Counted from the first letter of the stretch, positions 1 to 10,705 are shown. The stretch: DNA of 64,000 bases from Tritrichomonas musculus (GCA_039105265.1 JAPFFF010000053.1:744001-808000); one strand, 5' to 3'. Translations and numbers: made by a program. The notes: generated by a model from the letters alone, not told the origin.

Positions 1-2
1 AT

Positions 3-632
3 GCCAATCAAAGTGATTCAGATGAAGACTTCAACTCTGAAAAGTCCCACCAGAATTTCAAGAAGAAGAAAAAGAAGTCGCATTGGAGTGAAAACGAGAC
101 TTCGAAATTCATAAAATTATTCACAAAAAATAACCATTTAAAAAGTTGGAAAGCGGTTTCTAAGAATTTTAAAAATAAAAGCCAAGAGGATTGTTATTTA
201 TTTTATGAGAAATTACTTAAAAATGGCGATATAACAAGCAAATATGCACCCAAAAAAGAACCAAAAAATAAATTCGAGTTCGAAAACGAGTTGGACATTT
301 CGCCCTACAACAACATCAAGGCGATTTTCTTGGAATTCAATGACCAGCGTTCTATTGTTGGTCCTCAGTCAGATGCAAATAAAGAAAAGGCAAGAAGCAG
401 CCCGTTTTATGGTCATGATGATCTAATCACAAATGAAAAAATGTTCCTGCCAACAATCTCTGAGTACGGAACCGTTCTGGATTACGATACTTGGCTCAAA
501 ATTATTCAGGACACTCAAAAAGATCCTTACGGAATGTTGCCTATTCAAAATAAAAGACAGATCACAATTCTCACAAAAGAAAACTTTCCGAAATTTGAGA
601 AGACTGTAAGAGTTGTTGGCGAGAAAAAGTAA
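3..632 (+). CDS. SANT/Myb-domain protein, 3' part (5' end outside window)
   Basis: The frame is open from the window edge to the TAA at 630-632, giving 209 residues of a gene whose start lies upstream. Visible order: an acidic Ser/Asp stretch, a six-lysine run (likely nuclear localisation signal) at residues 20-25, then a SANT/Myb-like helix-turn-helix (HWSENETSKF ... SWKAVSKNF ... QEDCYLFYEKLL, about residues 27-75) with spaced aromatic residues. The C-terminal 65 residues (YGTVLDYDTW ... DPYGMLPI ... LTKENFPKFEKTV) resemble a degenerate, zinc-free U-box/RING-like fold, but this is pattern reading only. SANT domains bind DNA or histone tails, so a nuclear role in chromatin or transcription is likely. 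The ATG at position 1 is in another frame and stops quickly, so it is not the start. Coding evidence is good; exact function is unknown. Confidence 0.72.
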   Translation, partial: ANQSDSDEDFNSEKSHQNFKKKKKKSHWSENETSKFIKLFTKNNHLKSWKAVSKNFKNKSQEDCYLFYEKLLKNGDITSKYAPKKEPKNKFEFENELDISPYNNIKAIFLEFNDQRSIVGPQSDANKEKARSSPFYGHDDLITNEKMFLPTISEYGTVLDYDTWLKIIQDTQKDPYGMLPIQNKRQITILTKENFPKFEKTVRVVGEKK

Positions 633-2966
633 ATCATCATTGGATGCATAAATTAGGTTTCTTGTTGATATAAGTAAACGGTAATCAAATACTTTGTTTA
701 ATTATATTTATTGTTTTATTATGAATAGACTTAAATTAATCGTGAAATGTCGATTATTAGAGACAACCTTGCGAAAACCCAATCTTTGTTAGATCTCCAT
801 AATATTTAATATATAGATGAAGTGTGATTTAATTATGTTTAAATTAAAGTTTTATGCTTTTTTTCTGTGGCTAGATTTGGTGAAAAAAGTTCATTTTTGT
901 TGAGCTTAAATTTAATTACAATTGTCAAATGTGATCCGATAATGACATTGTAATTCAAAAGTTGGCATTACACTTTACAATTTTCAATAGAATGGCACCC
1001 TTCCCATTGAACTGATGGCGAAAGTATTTCAGAAGCACATCTTAAAATCAAAATGAAAGAAGAACGTTCTAACATCAGCATATAAAGTTGAAATAAGGGT
1101 TTGAACTTTTGGTTCTGAGGTAAAAAATCTAAAAAGTAAATAATATAAGCATATCATGAAACAGTTTCATCAGTGATATGATATTTATTTTATATTTCAT
1201 GGTAATTTATTGTTTTGTTTCATTTTTTTTCGGATATATCCAAAAAATTTAATGAAAGATTTCTTGAAAACTTGCGAATTCAGCTATGATACCTAACATA
1301 TTGTTTCGAACAACAATACATATGTATTTATATTTGTCATATGATGAAATATAAATCAATATAATCATTATCATTTGATTATATCTCCGAAAATTCATGA
1401 TTCAAGCCATACAAAGAGCTCGTAAATATTTGCATATATTTTGTACAAGTGTGAATAAGCTATAAAAAACAGATATGAATCAATTCCATTCGATTTGAAG
1501 AAAATTTCAAAGATGACAAAAATTTCACAGTTTTATTCAATTTCCAGGGCAATTTATTTTATTTTCAGTAGGTGCAATTCTTTTAATATAGGAGAGGCAT
1601 TATATTGTCTGACAAGCCTCTACAATAAAGTATTATTAATAGTAGGCGTTGAAAAATATAATAATAATAACAGATGCAACGATTATTTCTTTTTTTGAAA
1701 AAAAAAAATATTTGCGCATCTACATAAGCATTAATTTGAAGAAAATAATAAAAAATAAATATTGTTTTAACTTTTTATTTATTATTATTTTAGTTTAATC
1801 AATAAAAAAATTGAATTCATTTCACCTTGTCGTCCATTTTTCTTTGTTTTTTACAAAAATATGTGTTTCAACGATTTCAGTTGAATTCCTGTTTACTAAA
1901 TATATTTGTTATATTGTAATGTTGATATTAATATCAAATTTGATTATTCTAAAAATTTATTTTTAAAAATTTATTTTTAAAAATTTATTTTTAATAAAAA
2001 AAACAAGTTAATTAATAAAATAAGCATTAATATATTTATCAAAAGAAATGAATTTTTCATTTCATTATTTAAAATTCATATTTTATCAAGATAAAAAAAA
2101 CGAGAAAAAATGCCAACGTAGATCATTGAAAAGCACTTTTTCTATATGGCATATTTTAAAATTCCATAAAAAAATAAATTTTAGCTTTTTTATAATTAAT
2201 TTTCAGTTATCGAAATATTCATAAGAATATATAATGAATAAATAAATAAAAACTAAAATGAATGATTTTATAACATATTTTTATCATGACATTTTTGATT
2301 TTTGTTGAAATAAATTTATATTTTATTATTATGATAAATCATATTGTTATCATTATTATTTCTTGCGACAATAATGTTATTAGTACAAAACTAGAAATGA
2401 ATTGACATTTTCATAGACATTAATAACTTCGCAATTTTTGAAAATAAATTTAATAAAAAGCATTCAATTTTTCAGACCATTCAATTTTTATTAAAATTAT
2501 TATTTTAAAAAGATATAGAAAAGAAAATGCTTTGCAATTAATTTTTATAATGAAAAATGTTTTTTGTTATTTTTAATAATTTTTAATAGAGAAATATATA
2601 AAAATTTATTGAAAAGTCGTGAAAAATTAAAATCCACATTCATTCATTTTTCTTATAGAATATTATTATAAAAAGAGTTTGCTGTGAGATTATATTTTTC
2701 ATTAAAAAAAACAGCTCAGTAATTTGGGTGATAAAAAGAAACAAATATTAACAAAGCCAATAAAATTTTTGATTAATATTCAATTATTTATTTATAATAA
2801 ATTTCATATATTAAAGCTTGCATTGATGTCCTTACTATTTTTTAAATTGGTTCTTTTTTTAAGATTAACAAAATATTCTTTGATATATTGATTATTATAA
2901 TAAATAAATTGTTAGGAGTATAATGGCACATATCAAATTCAAATTATGTATTCTATTTGTTTTTAG
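633..2966. other. AT-rich intergenic spacer
   Basis: About 2.3 kb with no credible gene. It holds A/T homopolymers, short low-complexity reading frames (for example around 1495-1698) that end in homopolymer, and one clean 14-bp tandem repeat at 1950-1991. Confidence 0.6.
1950..1991. repeat. 14-bp tandem repeat, three perfect copies
   Basis: The unit TAAAAATTTATTTT occurs three times head to tail with no mismatch. It lies in non-coding AT-rich DNA and is probably a replication-slippage product. Confidence 0.85.
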
Positions 2967-3365
2967 TTAAAAATCAAATTCCGAAGATTCTATTGGTTCA
3001 TCTAAATCATCATTGGTTAATCCTATTTCTTTTATTTGATTTAAATCGATAAAATCGACTTTGATTGTAGATTTAATAGGTTCAATCTTTGATGCGTTAT
3101 CATTAAACCATTTTACAATTAAACCTTTTCTTCTTTTTTCATTTCGTGTAAGATTAACATTAATCAATTTCCCTACAAGTTCTCCAAAAACCTTTAATCC
3201 AGATTGAGATATATTTTTAAGATCCTGTTGGAAGATTTCTTCAAGAAGAGCCTTGCCCTTACTTCCTTTTATATCAAAATCATCCATTAAAACAGAAGCA
3301 ATTTTCTTTTCTGAATTCTTATTCCTATCTAATCTTGGATCAATTTTAAGTCTTCTAGGAGGCAT
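2967..3365 (-). CDS. small basic protein of unknown function
   Basis: 132 residues from the ATG at 3365 (MPPRRLKIDPRLDRNKN...). An in-frame extension upstream exists only from a TTG, which a eukaryote would not use, and a TCATTATTT initiator sits 12 nt upstream of this ATG. The protein has a basic N-terminus, a helical middle (KALLEEIFQQDLKNI, VFGELVGKLINV), a basic segment NEKRRKGLIVKWFNDN and an acidic tail ending SSEFDF. I recognise no family. The alternating basic and acidic ends and lack of membrane segments suggest a soluble nuclear or RNP-associated protein, but that is inference. Composition and the initiator make it a likely real gene. Confidence 0.62.
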   Translation of the reverse strand: MPPRRLKIDPRLDRNKNSEKKIASVLMDDFDIKGSKGKALLEEIFQQDLKNISQSGLKVFGELVGKLINVNLTRNEKRRKGLIVKWFNDNASKIEPIKSTIKVDFIDLNQIKEIGLTNDDLDEPIESSEFDF

Positions 3366-3370
3366 TTCAA

Positions 3371-3379
3371 AAATAATGA
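3371..3379 (-). promoter_or_regulatory. initiator (Inr) TCATTATTT
   Basis: On the minus strand TCATTATTT places the +1 A (3377) 12 nt before the ATG at 3365. It matches the trichomonad initiator form TCA(+1) followed by T/A and decides the start of the small basic protein gene. Confidence 0.6.
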
Positions 3380-4239
3380 GAGTTTTTTTTAAAATTGAAA
3401 AATATTTCAATTTTCAATACTCTTAAAAAATTGAGTTATAACGATTTTAAATTCAATTGTAAAAATTGATATATCTTAATATTTAATTATGAATTTCCAT
3501 TATTTTTCACAATTTTTTGTAAATATCAAATTAATGATATGAGAAATGCTATTTTGGTCATGAAAAATTTTAATTCAATAATTTTTTCATATCATTTAAT
3601 TCAAACATATATATATACATATGATTTTATATGTGTATATCAAAATAAATCAATATTAATTTCTACTTTTTGTTCAAACTTTTTATATATGCTCTTTCAA
3701 TTTTTTGTTTTTTTTTTTTTTTTTTTTATAACAAAATTGTTGGATAACTTTGCCATCCAAAAAATACTTGGTTGTCTGATTAAGTGAGGTATATAGACAG
3801 GTTTAATTTTCTAAGTCCTTTTTCTTTATTTTAAATGGCCAGAAAAAATATGTATACTTTGGATAATTTGTGAAAAGAAGTCAATGAAATTGAACGTTTT
3901 TATCTAAAACTAATTATTAAGGCATTTCTCTTTCTTTGAATAATTTTTTTTTAATTGGACTTATCTTATTTCCTATTTTCGCTTTTTGAGAGTGTCTTGG
4001 TTGATTTTTTTCGAAAAAAAATTGATTTCTTGTAGGATTATTATTAAGATATAAAGACTCAATTAAATAATGGGAAAAGATTATTGTATTCATTAAGTTT
4101 ACATTCTTTTCCATACAAAAAAAATATGGAGAACATGTAAAAATTCTTCAATTGGCAGAACATTTTAACGATGATTTGTTTGATTAAAATTTTTAAACTT
4201 TTTGAGTAAGACCGTTTTTTTATTTTTTGCCATATTTTA
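3380..4239. other. intergenic spacer between divergent genes
   Basis: No convincing gene. A TA-rich stretch lies at 3600-3660 and a T-run at about 3709-3727. Minus-strand frames between 3917 and 4259 overlap each other in two frames, suggesting an old decayed gene at most. The CCATATTTTA just before 4240 is a possible initiator variant for the next gene. Confidence 0.45.
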
Positions 4240-5580
4240 ATGTCTGAACGAAAAGTCAATTATTCTCTGAGTACAGAGAATGTTAAAACAGTTCCATTTG
4301 CCAAATATGAAAAAAACTTCACGTTTATAGTAAATGGGAAGAGATATGAAACAAGCCGCTTTATTGCTGATATTCTATCCCCTATCATTTGTAATTATCA
4401 CTATGAAGATGAAACTATAGATGAATTCACTATTAATACAACCTCCAGAGGCCAAACACAAACCGATAATGATGATTCATTCCAAGAATTTCTCCAAATT
4501 ATTAATTTCAACGAAATTGAACTTGAAGCCAGCCAACGCAAAAAATTCGGCGAATATTTCTTACAGATTGGAAACATTGAGGAGTACCTCCGACTCTGCC
4601 CAGAGTATTTCGACGATTTGAGTCCCGAGAATGTAATCGACCGTTTAAAATTTACTACAGAAACGATGAAAACGTATAGAAAAGGAACCGATTCACTCAA
4701 ATTAACAGGAAAAATCAACAACTTGATTGAATTTGCAGCCGAGAATTTCTTCCAGATTCCTCGCGAGAATATGAAAACGGTTGAGATTGAGATTCTTGCA
4801 GCAATCATCAAAAACGCGAAACTTCGCCTTGATGATGAAGAGTCACTTTTTGAACTAATTCTTGGATTGTATGAAGAGGACCGAGAGTACTCATCGCTTT
4901 TTGAATATGTTGAATTCAAGCATTTGAAAAGCGAGAGTGTGAGAGAATTCATCGACCAATTTGACATTGAATATTTGAGTCGAGGAACATGGCAGTCGAT
5001 TTGTGAGCGACTTGCTGGAGTCTGTGAAACGCCAGGAGAAAGCGAGAGATACATTTTGAAGTACGAAGAATTTCCACACAAAGAAGGAGAAGAATTCAAA
5101 GGCATCATGCGTCACCTGACAGATGAAACAGGAGGAAACATCCACGACAACGGAACAATCGAAATCACATCAAATTCAGTTTACAGTAATTATTACCCGA
5201 GGAACATCGTTGACTTCCAAAGCAGCAATTATTATGAAACAAACGATCAAGAGAATTCAGAAATTTGTTTTGATTTCAAAGACAGGGAAATCCAGATCAC
5301 GAGTTACTCACTGAAAACATATAACTATGGTCAAAGCGGCAATCACCTGAAGAGCTGGGTTGTTGAAGTTTCGAACGATAATCAGAAGTGGGATGAGATT
5401 GACAAGCGTGAAAATAACTCTACTTTGAATGGATTGAATTTTGTTGGCACATTCGACACTAAAGAAAATAAATCATTTTATCGATTTGTTCGACTCCGGC
5501 AAACAGGAACAAACTGGTATGGTAATTATTGCACCCTAATTGTATCAATAGAATTTTATGGAAAAATGAAGCATTCTTAA
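4240..5580 (+). CDS. BTB-like / F5/8 type C (discoidin) domain protein
   Basis: 446 residues. The N-terminus (FTFIVNGKRYETSRFIADIL, about residues 29-48) is the opening of a BTB/POZ-like domain: a short strand pair followed by a helix. A helical BACK-like middle follows (about 90-270, EYLRLCPEYFDDLSPENVIDRL). The C-terminal 160 residues (from about GIMRHLTDETGGNIHDNGTI) form an F5/8 type C discoidin-like beta-sandwich, with SYSLKTYNYG, HLKSWVVEVSNDNQKWDEI and FYRFVRLRQTGTNWYG motifs. This architecture is a large trichomonad family; there is no signal peptide, so it is probably cytoplasmic. BTB domains usually mediate oligomerisation or cullin adaptor binding and the C-terminal domain a ligand contact, but the specific role is unknown. 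The start is the first ATG after a CCATATTTTA initiator-like element. Confidence 0.85.
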   Translation: MSERKVNYSLSTENVKTVPFAKYEKNFTFIVNGKRYETSRFIADILSPIICNYHYEDETIDEFTINTTSRGQTQTDNDDSFQEFLQIINFNEIELEASQRKKFGEYFLQIGNIEEYLRLCPEYFDDLSPENVIDRLKFTTETMKTYRKGTDSLKLTGKINNLIEFAAENFFQIPRENMKTVEIEILAAIIKNAKLRLDDEESLFELILGLYEEDREYSSLFEYVEFKHLKSESVREFIDQFDIEYLSRGTWQSICERLAGVCETPGESERYILKYEEFPHKEGEEFKGIMRHLTDETGGNIHDNGTIEITSNSVYSNYYPRNIVDFQSSNYYETNDQENSEICFDFKDREIQITSYSLKTYNYGQSGNHLKSWVVEVSNDNQKWDEIDKRENNSTLNGLNFVGTFDTKENKSFYRFVRLRQTGTNWYGNYCTLIVSIEFYGKMKHS

Positions 5581-6136
5581 GATAAATGCGATTTTAATTC
5601 TTAAAATGATTATTATTAGTCTAATTACTATTAATAAAATCTTAAATCACAATCTAATTTTTTTATAAATTTTCAAACATGAGCGATAATATATTTTTAT
5701 CTGATGTTTGTGTTTATTCTTTGTTTATAAATTAGAAATTTAATCATTAGAGCTCTTTTTCTAGATTATTTAGACAAAAAAATATTTAATAAAGTAAAAG
5801 GAAACAAATATATATTTAAATTAGAATGTTTTCATTTTTTTATTCAATACAAATCAAACAATTTTCGCATTTGTTTTATGATTATGAAGATATAATCACA
5901 AAGAAAATGATTTCAATATTTCAAAGCATATATTCAAAATATAAAAATAAATATATCTTGATGAATTGATAAAAATATTATTTAAAAACAAAATCATATA
6001 TTTAAAATAAATATCAATAATCAAAAATATTTTATATGGAATATTTTAAGCACAAATATTTTTTTTAGATTGAAAAGACCAGCCACATAAACAAGAAATT
6101 GAACGTATTTTAATCGTTAAAGATTTTATAAGCAAA
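5581..6136. other. AT-rich intergenic spacer
   Basis: About 0.55 kb of A/T-rich sequence with no gene or repeat of note. It carries the promoter region of the NAA15-like gene, but I see no clear TCA initiator close to its ATG. Confidence 0.55.
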
Positions 6137-8371
6137 ATGTCTGATAAAACAGCAAAAGCCCTTAAAGAATTTTCGCAATGTTATGATAACAATGAATACG
6201 CACGTGGATTAAAGCAAGCTAACAAATTTTTAAAGCAACATCCCGAAGAAGCCGAAGCGATTGCATGGAAAGCGATATTTCTACAATTTACCAAGAAACC
6301 AAAAGACGCAGTTACCACCATAGCCGAAGCCCTCCGCAAAAACATGAAGAACGCCAAAATTTGGAAACTTCAAGGCATAATCATGCGCGAACAAAGTGAT
6401 TACACAAAAGCTCTACAATCATTTACCATGGCCTATCGTCTTGATTCCAAAGATGACAATATTCTTCTAGAGATCTGCAATCTTCATTTATACGAGCGTA
6501 ACAAGAAGCTTTTCCTTCAAAATTCATACAATCTTCTCAGCTCCTCAAAAAGTTCCAGCGCTGTTGTACGTTATGCTGTAGCACTTCACCTAGACGGGCG
6601 AACAAAGAATGCTATTGACTGGCTTAACACGTACGAAATTAACTTCATGCCACCCATTTCAGAGGACGAAACATTGTTCAGAAACGAGCTCTTCTTGTAC
6701 CACTCGACGTTGTACATAGAAGCGGGCATGTACGACGAGTGCATCAAGTATCTAGAGAAGAACCAACCGCTGATCCGTGACGCTGTTTCAGTCAACGAGA
6801 AGCTGGCGACATGTTATATGAAACTTGGCAAGAAAGAAGAGGCGCTGAAGGAGATTCGCAGCCTCATTGATTACTACCCAGAGAACGGCGACTACTTCAC
6901 CCTTCTCCAAGAGCTGCTGGCGCCTGATGAGTTCATGCACGAGCTCACTGAATTGAAAGGAAAAAGCCGGTACGCGCAAGTCAGAATCCTTGAGCTGCTT
7001 GACATAAACGACCCTAATTATCGCGACTTTTTGAAGGAATATATGGTCCCATATTTAGTTAAGGGCGCGCCGTCCCTGTTCACAACGCTGAGCGAGCTCT
7101 CCCCGGAGAAGTTGGAGGTTGCTAAAGAAGTGGCCGATTCAGCACCAACCGAAACCGATAACTTCCCAATCACTTCAATTCCTATCGTCAAACTTTTTGA
7201 CGCAAGCGTCTTCTTGGCGAAGGACGACCTCGAAAGCGCGCTCGAGTCTGTTGAGAGCGCCATCAAGCACACCCCGACGTGCCTCGAGTCGCGCACGCTC
7301 AAGCTGCGCATTCTAAGGAAGATGGGACGAATCGAGGAGGCAATGAAGACCGGCCAAGAGCTCGCTGAATACGACCCGAACGACAGAAACTCGTCGACGC
7401 TGTACACGAACGCGGCGCTGAGAAACGGCAAGCTCAAGACGGCCTACGAAGCGTCCCTTCCTTTCTCAATCGACTCCGAGCACAACCCGCGACTCCTCCT
7501 CACTCAGTACAACGACTTCCACGTCAGGGCGGCTGACTGCGCCTACCGCGCGAAGGACTACAAGCAGAGCGCCGGCTTCTACAGCGACGTCGTCCGGCAC
7601 TTTTCTGACTTCAGAAAAAGTCAGTACAACTACCTGTCGTGGGGAATGAGGCACGTGCACGCTCTCTACGACATGCTCAAGTGGGCCGACGAGCTCCCGA
7701 AGCACAAGATGCTCGCGAGGGGACTTCTTGGACTTCTCAAAATCCACTTTTTGAATAAGGCTGAAAATCCAATTGAAAAGAATAAAGATTTGCAAAATGC
7801 CGCTTTACAGGCAACTTTTTCTGAAGATCCGGCGGTTTTGGCTTATGCTGCTATTTATTACTCATTAATGAATGAACCGTTGCCGTGCTTGAAATGCCTC
7901 AAAAAGTGCCAGGGACCTTGGAAATTCGCTGCTATCCAAGCTGCTGAAAAGGTGATGTCAAGCCTTCAAAAAGTGGAAAGTAACGGTCAGAAAAAGAAAA
8001 TCCCTGAAATCGTCAAGGAAATCGCTCAAGAGGCTTACAAATTGGAGGAAGGTCAAATTAAGGCCAATTATGCAGAGGCCAAATCTTTCTTGGAAAAATT
8101 GGCCTTGGCAAGGGGAATGTTCTTGGTCGCCCAGAGCGAACAGGAGGCAGCAAACGCGAAGCAGCTGCTGCTCGATGCCGTCAAGTCGTGCGAGTACAAC
8201 TACAAGCAGGCGCTGGACGCGTACACTGTCGCTAACAACGAAATGAACGACGCTGAATTCGCTAAGAAAATCGAAGACGAAATCCACGTCAAGCACCCAC
8301 AATACCAGGTCGTGTTCGAGTACGAAAAAGGCGATCTTCCAAAGATAGATGAAGAACAATTGAATGACTAA
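6137..8371 (+). CDS. NatA N-acetyltransferase auxiliary subunit (NAA15-like, TPR)
   Basis: 744 residues of helical TPR repeats. N-terminal repeats (FLKQHPEEAEAIAWKAIFLQ, NAKIWKLQGIIMREQSDYTK, ALQSFTMAYRLDSKDDN) match the start of NAA15/NARP1 proteins, and a C-terminal section (KYAQV-type repeats, QYNDFHVRAADCAYRAKDYK, NYLSWGMRHVHALYDML) matches the NARP1 domain that follows them. The family subunit anchors the catalytic NAA10 to ribosomes and acetylates N-termini of nascent chains after methionine removal. Human NAA15 is about 866 residues, so this copy is somewhat short but complete from ATG to stop. Third-position G/C is higher between about 6600 and 7750 than in the neighbours, consistent with strong expression. 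A run of 40 T starts 48 nt after the stop. No close partner gene is seen. Confidence 0.88.
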   Translation: MSDKTAKALKEFSQCYDNNEYARGLKQANKFLKQHPEEAEAIAWKAIFLQFTKKPKDAVTTIAEALRKNMKNAKIWKLQGIIMREQSDYTKALQSFTMAYRLDSKDDNILLEICNLHLYERNKKLFLQNSYNLLSSSKSSSAVVRYAVALHLDGRTKNAIDWLNTYEINFMPPISEDETLFRNELFLYHSTLYIEAGMYDECIKYLEKNQPLIRDAVSVNEKLATCYMKLGKKEEALKEIRSLIDYYPENGDYFTLLQELLAPDEFMHELTELKGKSRYAQVRILELLDINDPNYRDFLKEYMVPYLVKGAPSLFTTLSELSPEKLEVAKEVADSAPTETDNFPITSIPIVKLFDASVFLAKDDLESALESVESAIKHTPTCLESRTLKLRILRKMGRIEEAMKTGQELAEYDPNDRNSSTLYTNAALRNGKLKTAYEASLPFSIDSEHNPRLLLTQYNDFHVRAADCAYRAKDYKQSAGFYSDVVRHFSDFRKSQYNYLSWGMRHVHALYDMLKWADELPKHKMLARGLLGLLKIHFLNKAENPIEKNKDLQNAALQATFSEDPAVLAYAAIYYSLMNEPLPCLKCLKKCQGPWKFAAIQAAEKVMSSLQKVESNGQKKKIPEIVKEIAQEAYKLEEGQIKANYAEAKSFLEKLALARGMFLVAQSEQEAANAKQLLLDAVKSCEYNYKQALDAYTVANNEMNDAEFAKKIEDEIHVKHPQYQVVFEYEKGDLPKIDEEQLND

Positions 8372-8412
8372 AATATTTAAATCGAAAATTAATAAAAGCT
8401 GATATCAAATAT

Positions 8413-8418
<6 letters not shown>

Positions 8419-8458
<40 letters not shown>
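8419..8458. repeat. homopolymer T40
   Basis: Forty consecutive T, 48 nt downstream of the NAA15-like stop codon. Homopolymers this long are slippage-prone, and the length may be an assembly estimate. Confidence 0.9.
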
Positions 8459-8461
<3 letters not shown>

Positions 8462-8980
8462 CATTATTTTATTATGATAAAATCTTTTGAAATATCATAT
8501 GATATTCAATTTGCTTCCTTTTTATTTCAATGTGTTTATTTTAATATCAAAGGAAGTTTAAAATTCATTCAAAAAGTTGATTTTACCAATTCTTTTCCCA
8601 AATCAAAGCCATTAGTTATTATTTTGTATAAAAAAAGATAGAATTTTACTGATTCGCACAAATTAAAATATCTTTATACCTCTAGATTAGGTTGATGATG
8701 ATATTAAAGCACAAAATTATCTGTAAAAAATTTTTTACTTTCAGAGAAGATAAAAGGCTCAATATATAGCAAGTTGCATTTCTAATTATGCGATCATTTA
8801 CAATCATTAAGTAATTCATAATATTTTATTGGATTCCAATACAAATGATTAGCATTTTAATATCTAACCATTGTTCAGTAAAATTTATATTATTTTTCAA
8901 TAGGCATGATATAATTATCAAAGAGATAGTATAATAAGAAATATTTTAATAAAGAACCATAATAAGATATATTCGAAAAC

Positions 8981-9436
8981 TAGGCTTGTTAAGTCTCGAT
9001 TTTGGATATCGATAATTGATCCTTTTTTCTGATATCAATATCAAATCAAAAATTTTATCTCTGATATCAATAATGAATAAAAATAAAATATCGATTATTA
9101 ATATTGAAAATTTTTTAACGTATTAAAATTTGGTAAACTTTTTTAACTGATTACTTCACATATCCGTTATAAAATTTAATGAAATCTGATTCTTTTACAT
9201 ATTAAGTTAAAATATATTTATTTTATGCCATTAACATACTATTTTTAATGGTTTTTTCAGGTATTAATTTTGATTAATCAAGATTCGATATCAAAAGCAT
9301 ATTTTTTTTGTATCACATTTCATACTTGATAATCGAATTAATCAATAAACAGTTCTATTCGATAGAATTTTATTATCGATTATCTGAGTTAAAAAAAGTG
9401 CCAAACCTGATAATTGATATCAGAATAACAAGCCTA
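8981..9436. mobile_element. hAT-type MITE, 456 bp, with 8-bp target duplication
   Basis: The ends are TAGGCTTGTTA and its reverse complement TAACAAGCCTA. Directly outside both ends is the same octamer TCGAAAAC (8973-8980 and 9437-9444). An 8-bp target site duplication with TIRs beginning TAGG fits the hAT superfamily. The interior has no reading frame and is full of GATATC, ATCGAT and AATTGAT words in both orientations, as expected for subterminal transposase-binding sites. It is therefore a non-autonomous element mobilised in trans. Confidence 0.82.
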
Positions 9437-9705
9437 TCGAAAACTTCATTTGTGTTATAACAAGAAACATTTTTTAATAGAGATTTCTACTAGAGGTTTT
9501 TTGTACCACATACTATGTCAAAATTTCAAATGATTTAATATAAAAAAAATTTCCATTTTAAAATTTAGCATAAAAAACATTAGAAGGGACAAAAATAAGA
9601 CAAAAGTTTTCGAACTTTTTGAGAGCGTTCTAATAAGGTCGAAAATTTTGAAATTTTGAAAAATTGTAATTTTTAACTTCCTTCTTTGATTTCATTTTTA
9701 ATTTG

Positions 9706-9712
9706 ATCATTC
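9706..9712 (+). promoter_or_regulatory. initiator (Inr) of the Myb gene
   Basis: ATCATTC contains TCA with +1 A at 9709, 10 nt before the ATG at 9719. It matches the trichomonad initiator. Confidence 0.5.
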
Positions 9713-9718
9713 AAACCA

Positions 9719-10003
9719 ATGAGTTGCCTCTATATAGCAAAGAAAAGGAAATTCACTGCTGAAGAAGATGAAATTTTAAGAAACCTTGTAGATGTAAAAG
9801 GAATTAATAATTGGAAAAGCATTTCAGATCAAATAGTTGGAAGAAAACCTCGAGAATGCAAAGAAAGATGGGAAAATTACTTATCTCCAAATATTATTAT
9901 TTCACCAAATTCAGATAAGTGTATTAAAAATTATGTAATTTCAGTAAAATCCAATCAATTCCAATCGCAGATGTTAATTGATGATCTAGATGAAATAATG
10001 TAA
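9719..10003 (+). CDS. small Myb-like DNA-binding protein
   Basis: 94 residues. One complete Myb repeat is visible (KRKFTAEEDEILRNLVDVKG, NNWKSISDQIVGRKPRECKE, RWENYLSP; residues 9-58) with the spaced W/F/W core and GR-x-P-x-x-C-x-x-R recognition helix typical of R2 in trichomonad Mybs. The usual second repeat is missing: after YLSP comes about 35 residues of non-Myb, Asn/Ser-rich sequence with an acidic end. Trichomonad Mybs usually carry two repeats and regulate transcription, so this is a short or truncated member that may bind DNA only weakly or as a dimer. The ATG is preceded by a TCATTC initiator at 10 nt. Confidence 0.78.
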   Translation: MSCLYIAKKRKFTAEEDEILRNLVDVKGINNWKSISDQIVGRKPRECKERWENYLSPNIIISPNSDKCIKNYVISVKSNQFQSQMLIDDLDEIM

Positions 10004-10264
10004 AAAAAATATATGGCTCTACTTGTCTTATATAAATAAATTTCGCATAAATTGCAAGGTAATGTGTAATAATATTAAGAATTAGATGAAATTTTAATTC
10101 AATAAATGTTTTTGTTTTGCCAAATTTTAAATTTTGATTTCAAAATAAATTTAATGTTTTTATTATCATGTGAAATCTTGCTATAATGGATATCAATAAT
10201 CAAATATGAATATTAGTTCTTTCCATCTTTGGATAAAATCAAATTGTGATAAAAATTGAAATCC

Positions 10265-10705
10265 TCACAAAGCTGATTTTCTGTAATAAGTCAATGTTTT
10301 ATTGTAATCTTTTTCAACTATTTTGCACAGTCGATAGAGATCACCTAAATGATTTGATGCATGAAGATAATTTTTTTCAGCTGCTTTCTCATATAGTTTT
10401 ATAGCTTTATTTATATCCTTTTCAACACCTTTACCTTCTTTATAAAGATTTAGACGAGGTATATGCAAAGCAACAGTTTGGATCTTTAGCGATATTTTCT
10501 TCATACAATCTTCTAGCCTCATCGAAATCTTTCTTACAGCCATATCCTTATTCTTGATTATATCTTAGGTTACTTAAGCCCAAGTAATTGCCATGAAAAA
10601 ATGCTTTTGAATAATATTCTTTAGCTAAAGCATAATCTTCCAAATAATAATTACCTAAAACATTTAATGGAAACACATCTCTATATTTATTTTCGATCAA
10701 GATCT
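10265..10705 (-). pseudogene. decayed Sel1-repeat protein gene
   Basis: Sel1-like repeat text is readable on the minus strand from about 10705 to 10265. It changes frame and is interrupted by a stop: YYLEDYALAKEYYSKAFFHG and CKKDFDEARRLYEENIAKD in one frame (with a TAA between them near 10560), then LYKEGKGVEKDINKAIKLYE and EKDYNKTLTYYRKSAL in another. The longest intact piece is 92 residues from the ATG at 10543 and ends at 10265. Sel1 repeats are scaffold helices used in adaptor proteins. No kinase domain, which often accompanies them in trichomonads, is left here. It could be annotated as a short ORF, but the mixed frames make it a broken host gene. Confidence 0.7.

Larger units (their letters stand above)
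8372..9718. other. intergenic region holding poly-T and a hAT MITE
   Basis: It contains a T40 tract (8419-8458), AT-rich unique sequence, the MITE at 8981-9436 with its flanking duplications, and the promoter of the Myb gene. No gene seen. Confidence 0.7.

Noticed and set aside
1495-1698. 67-codon plus-strand frame in the first spacer
   Set aside because: Homopolymer-rich composition, ends in a Phe run, no domain, no initiator close by.
3917-4259. Two overlapping minus-strand small frames
   Set aside because: They occupy different frames of the same DNA, with low-complexity content and overlap with the next gene's start; at best an old relic.
4401-5108. 235-codon minus-strand frame
   Set aside because: Antisense shadow of the F5/8-type C domain gene; Ser/Leu-rich composition typical of reverse frames.
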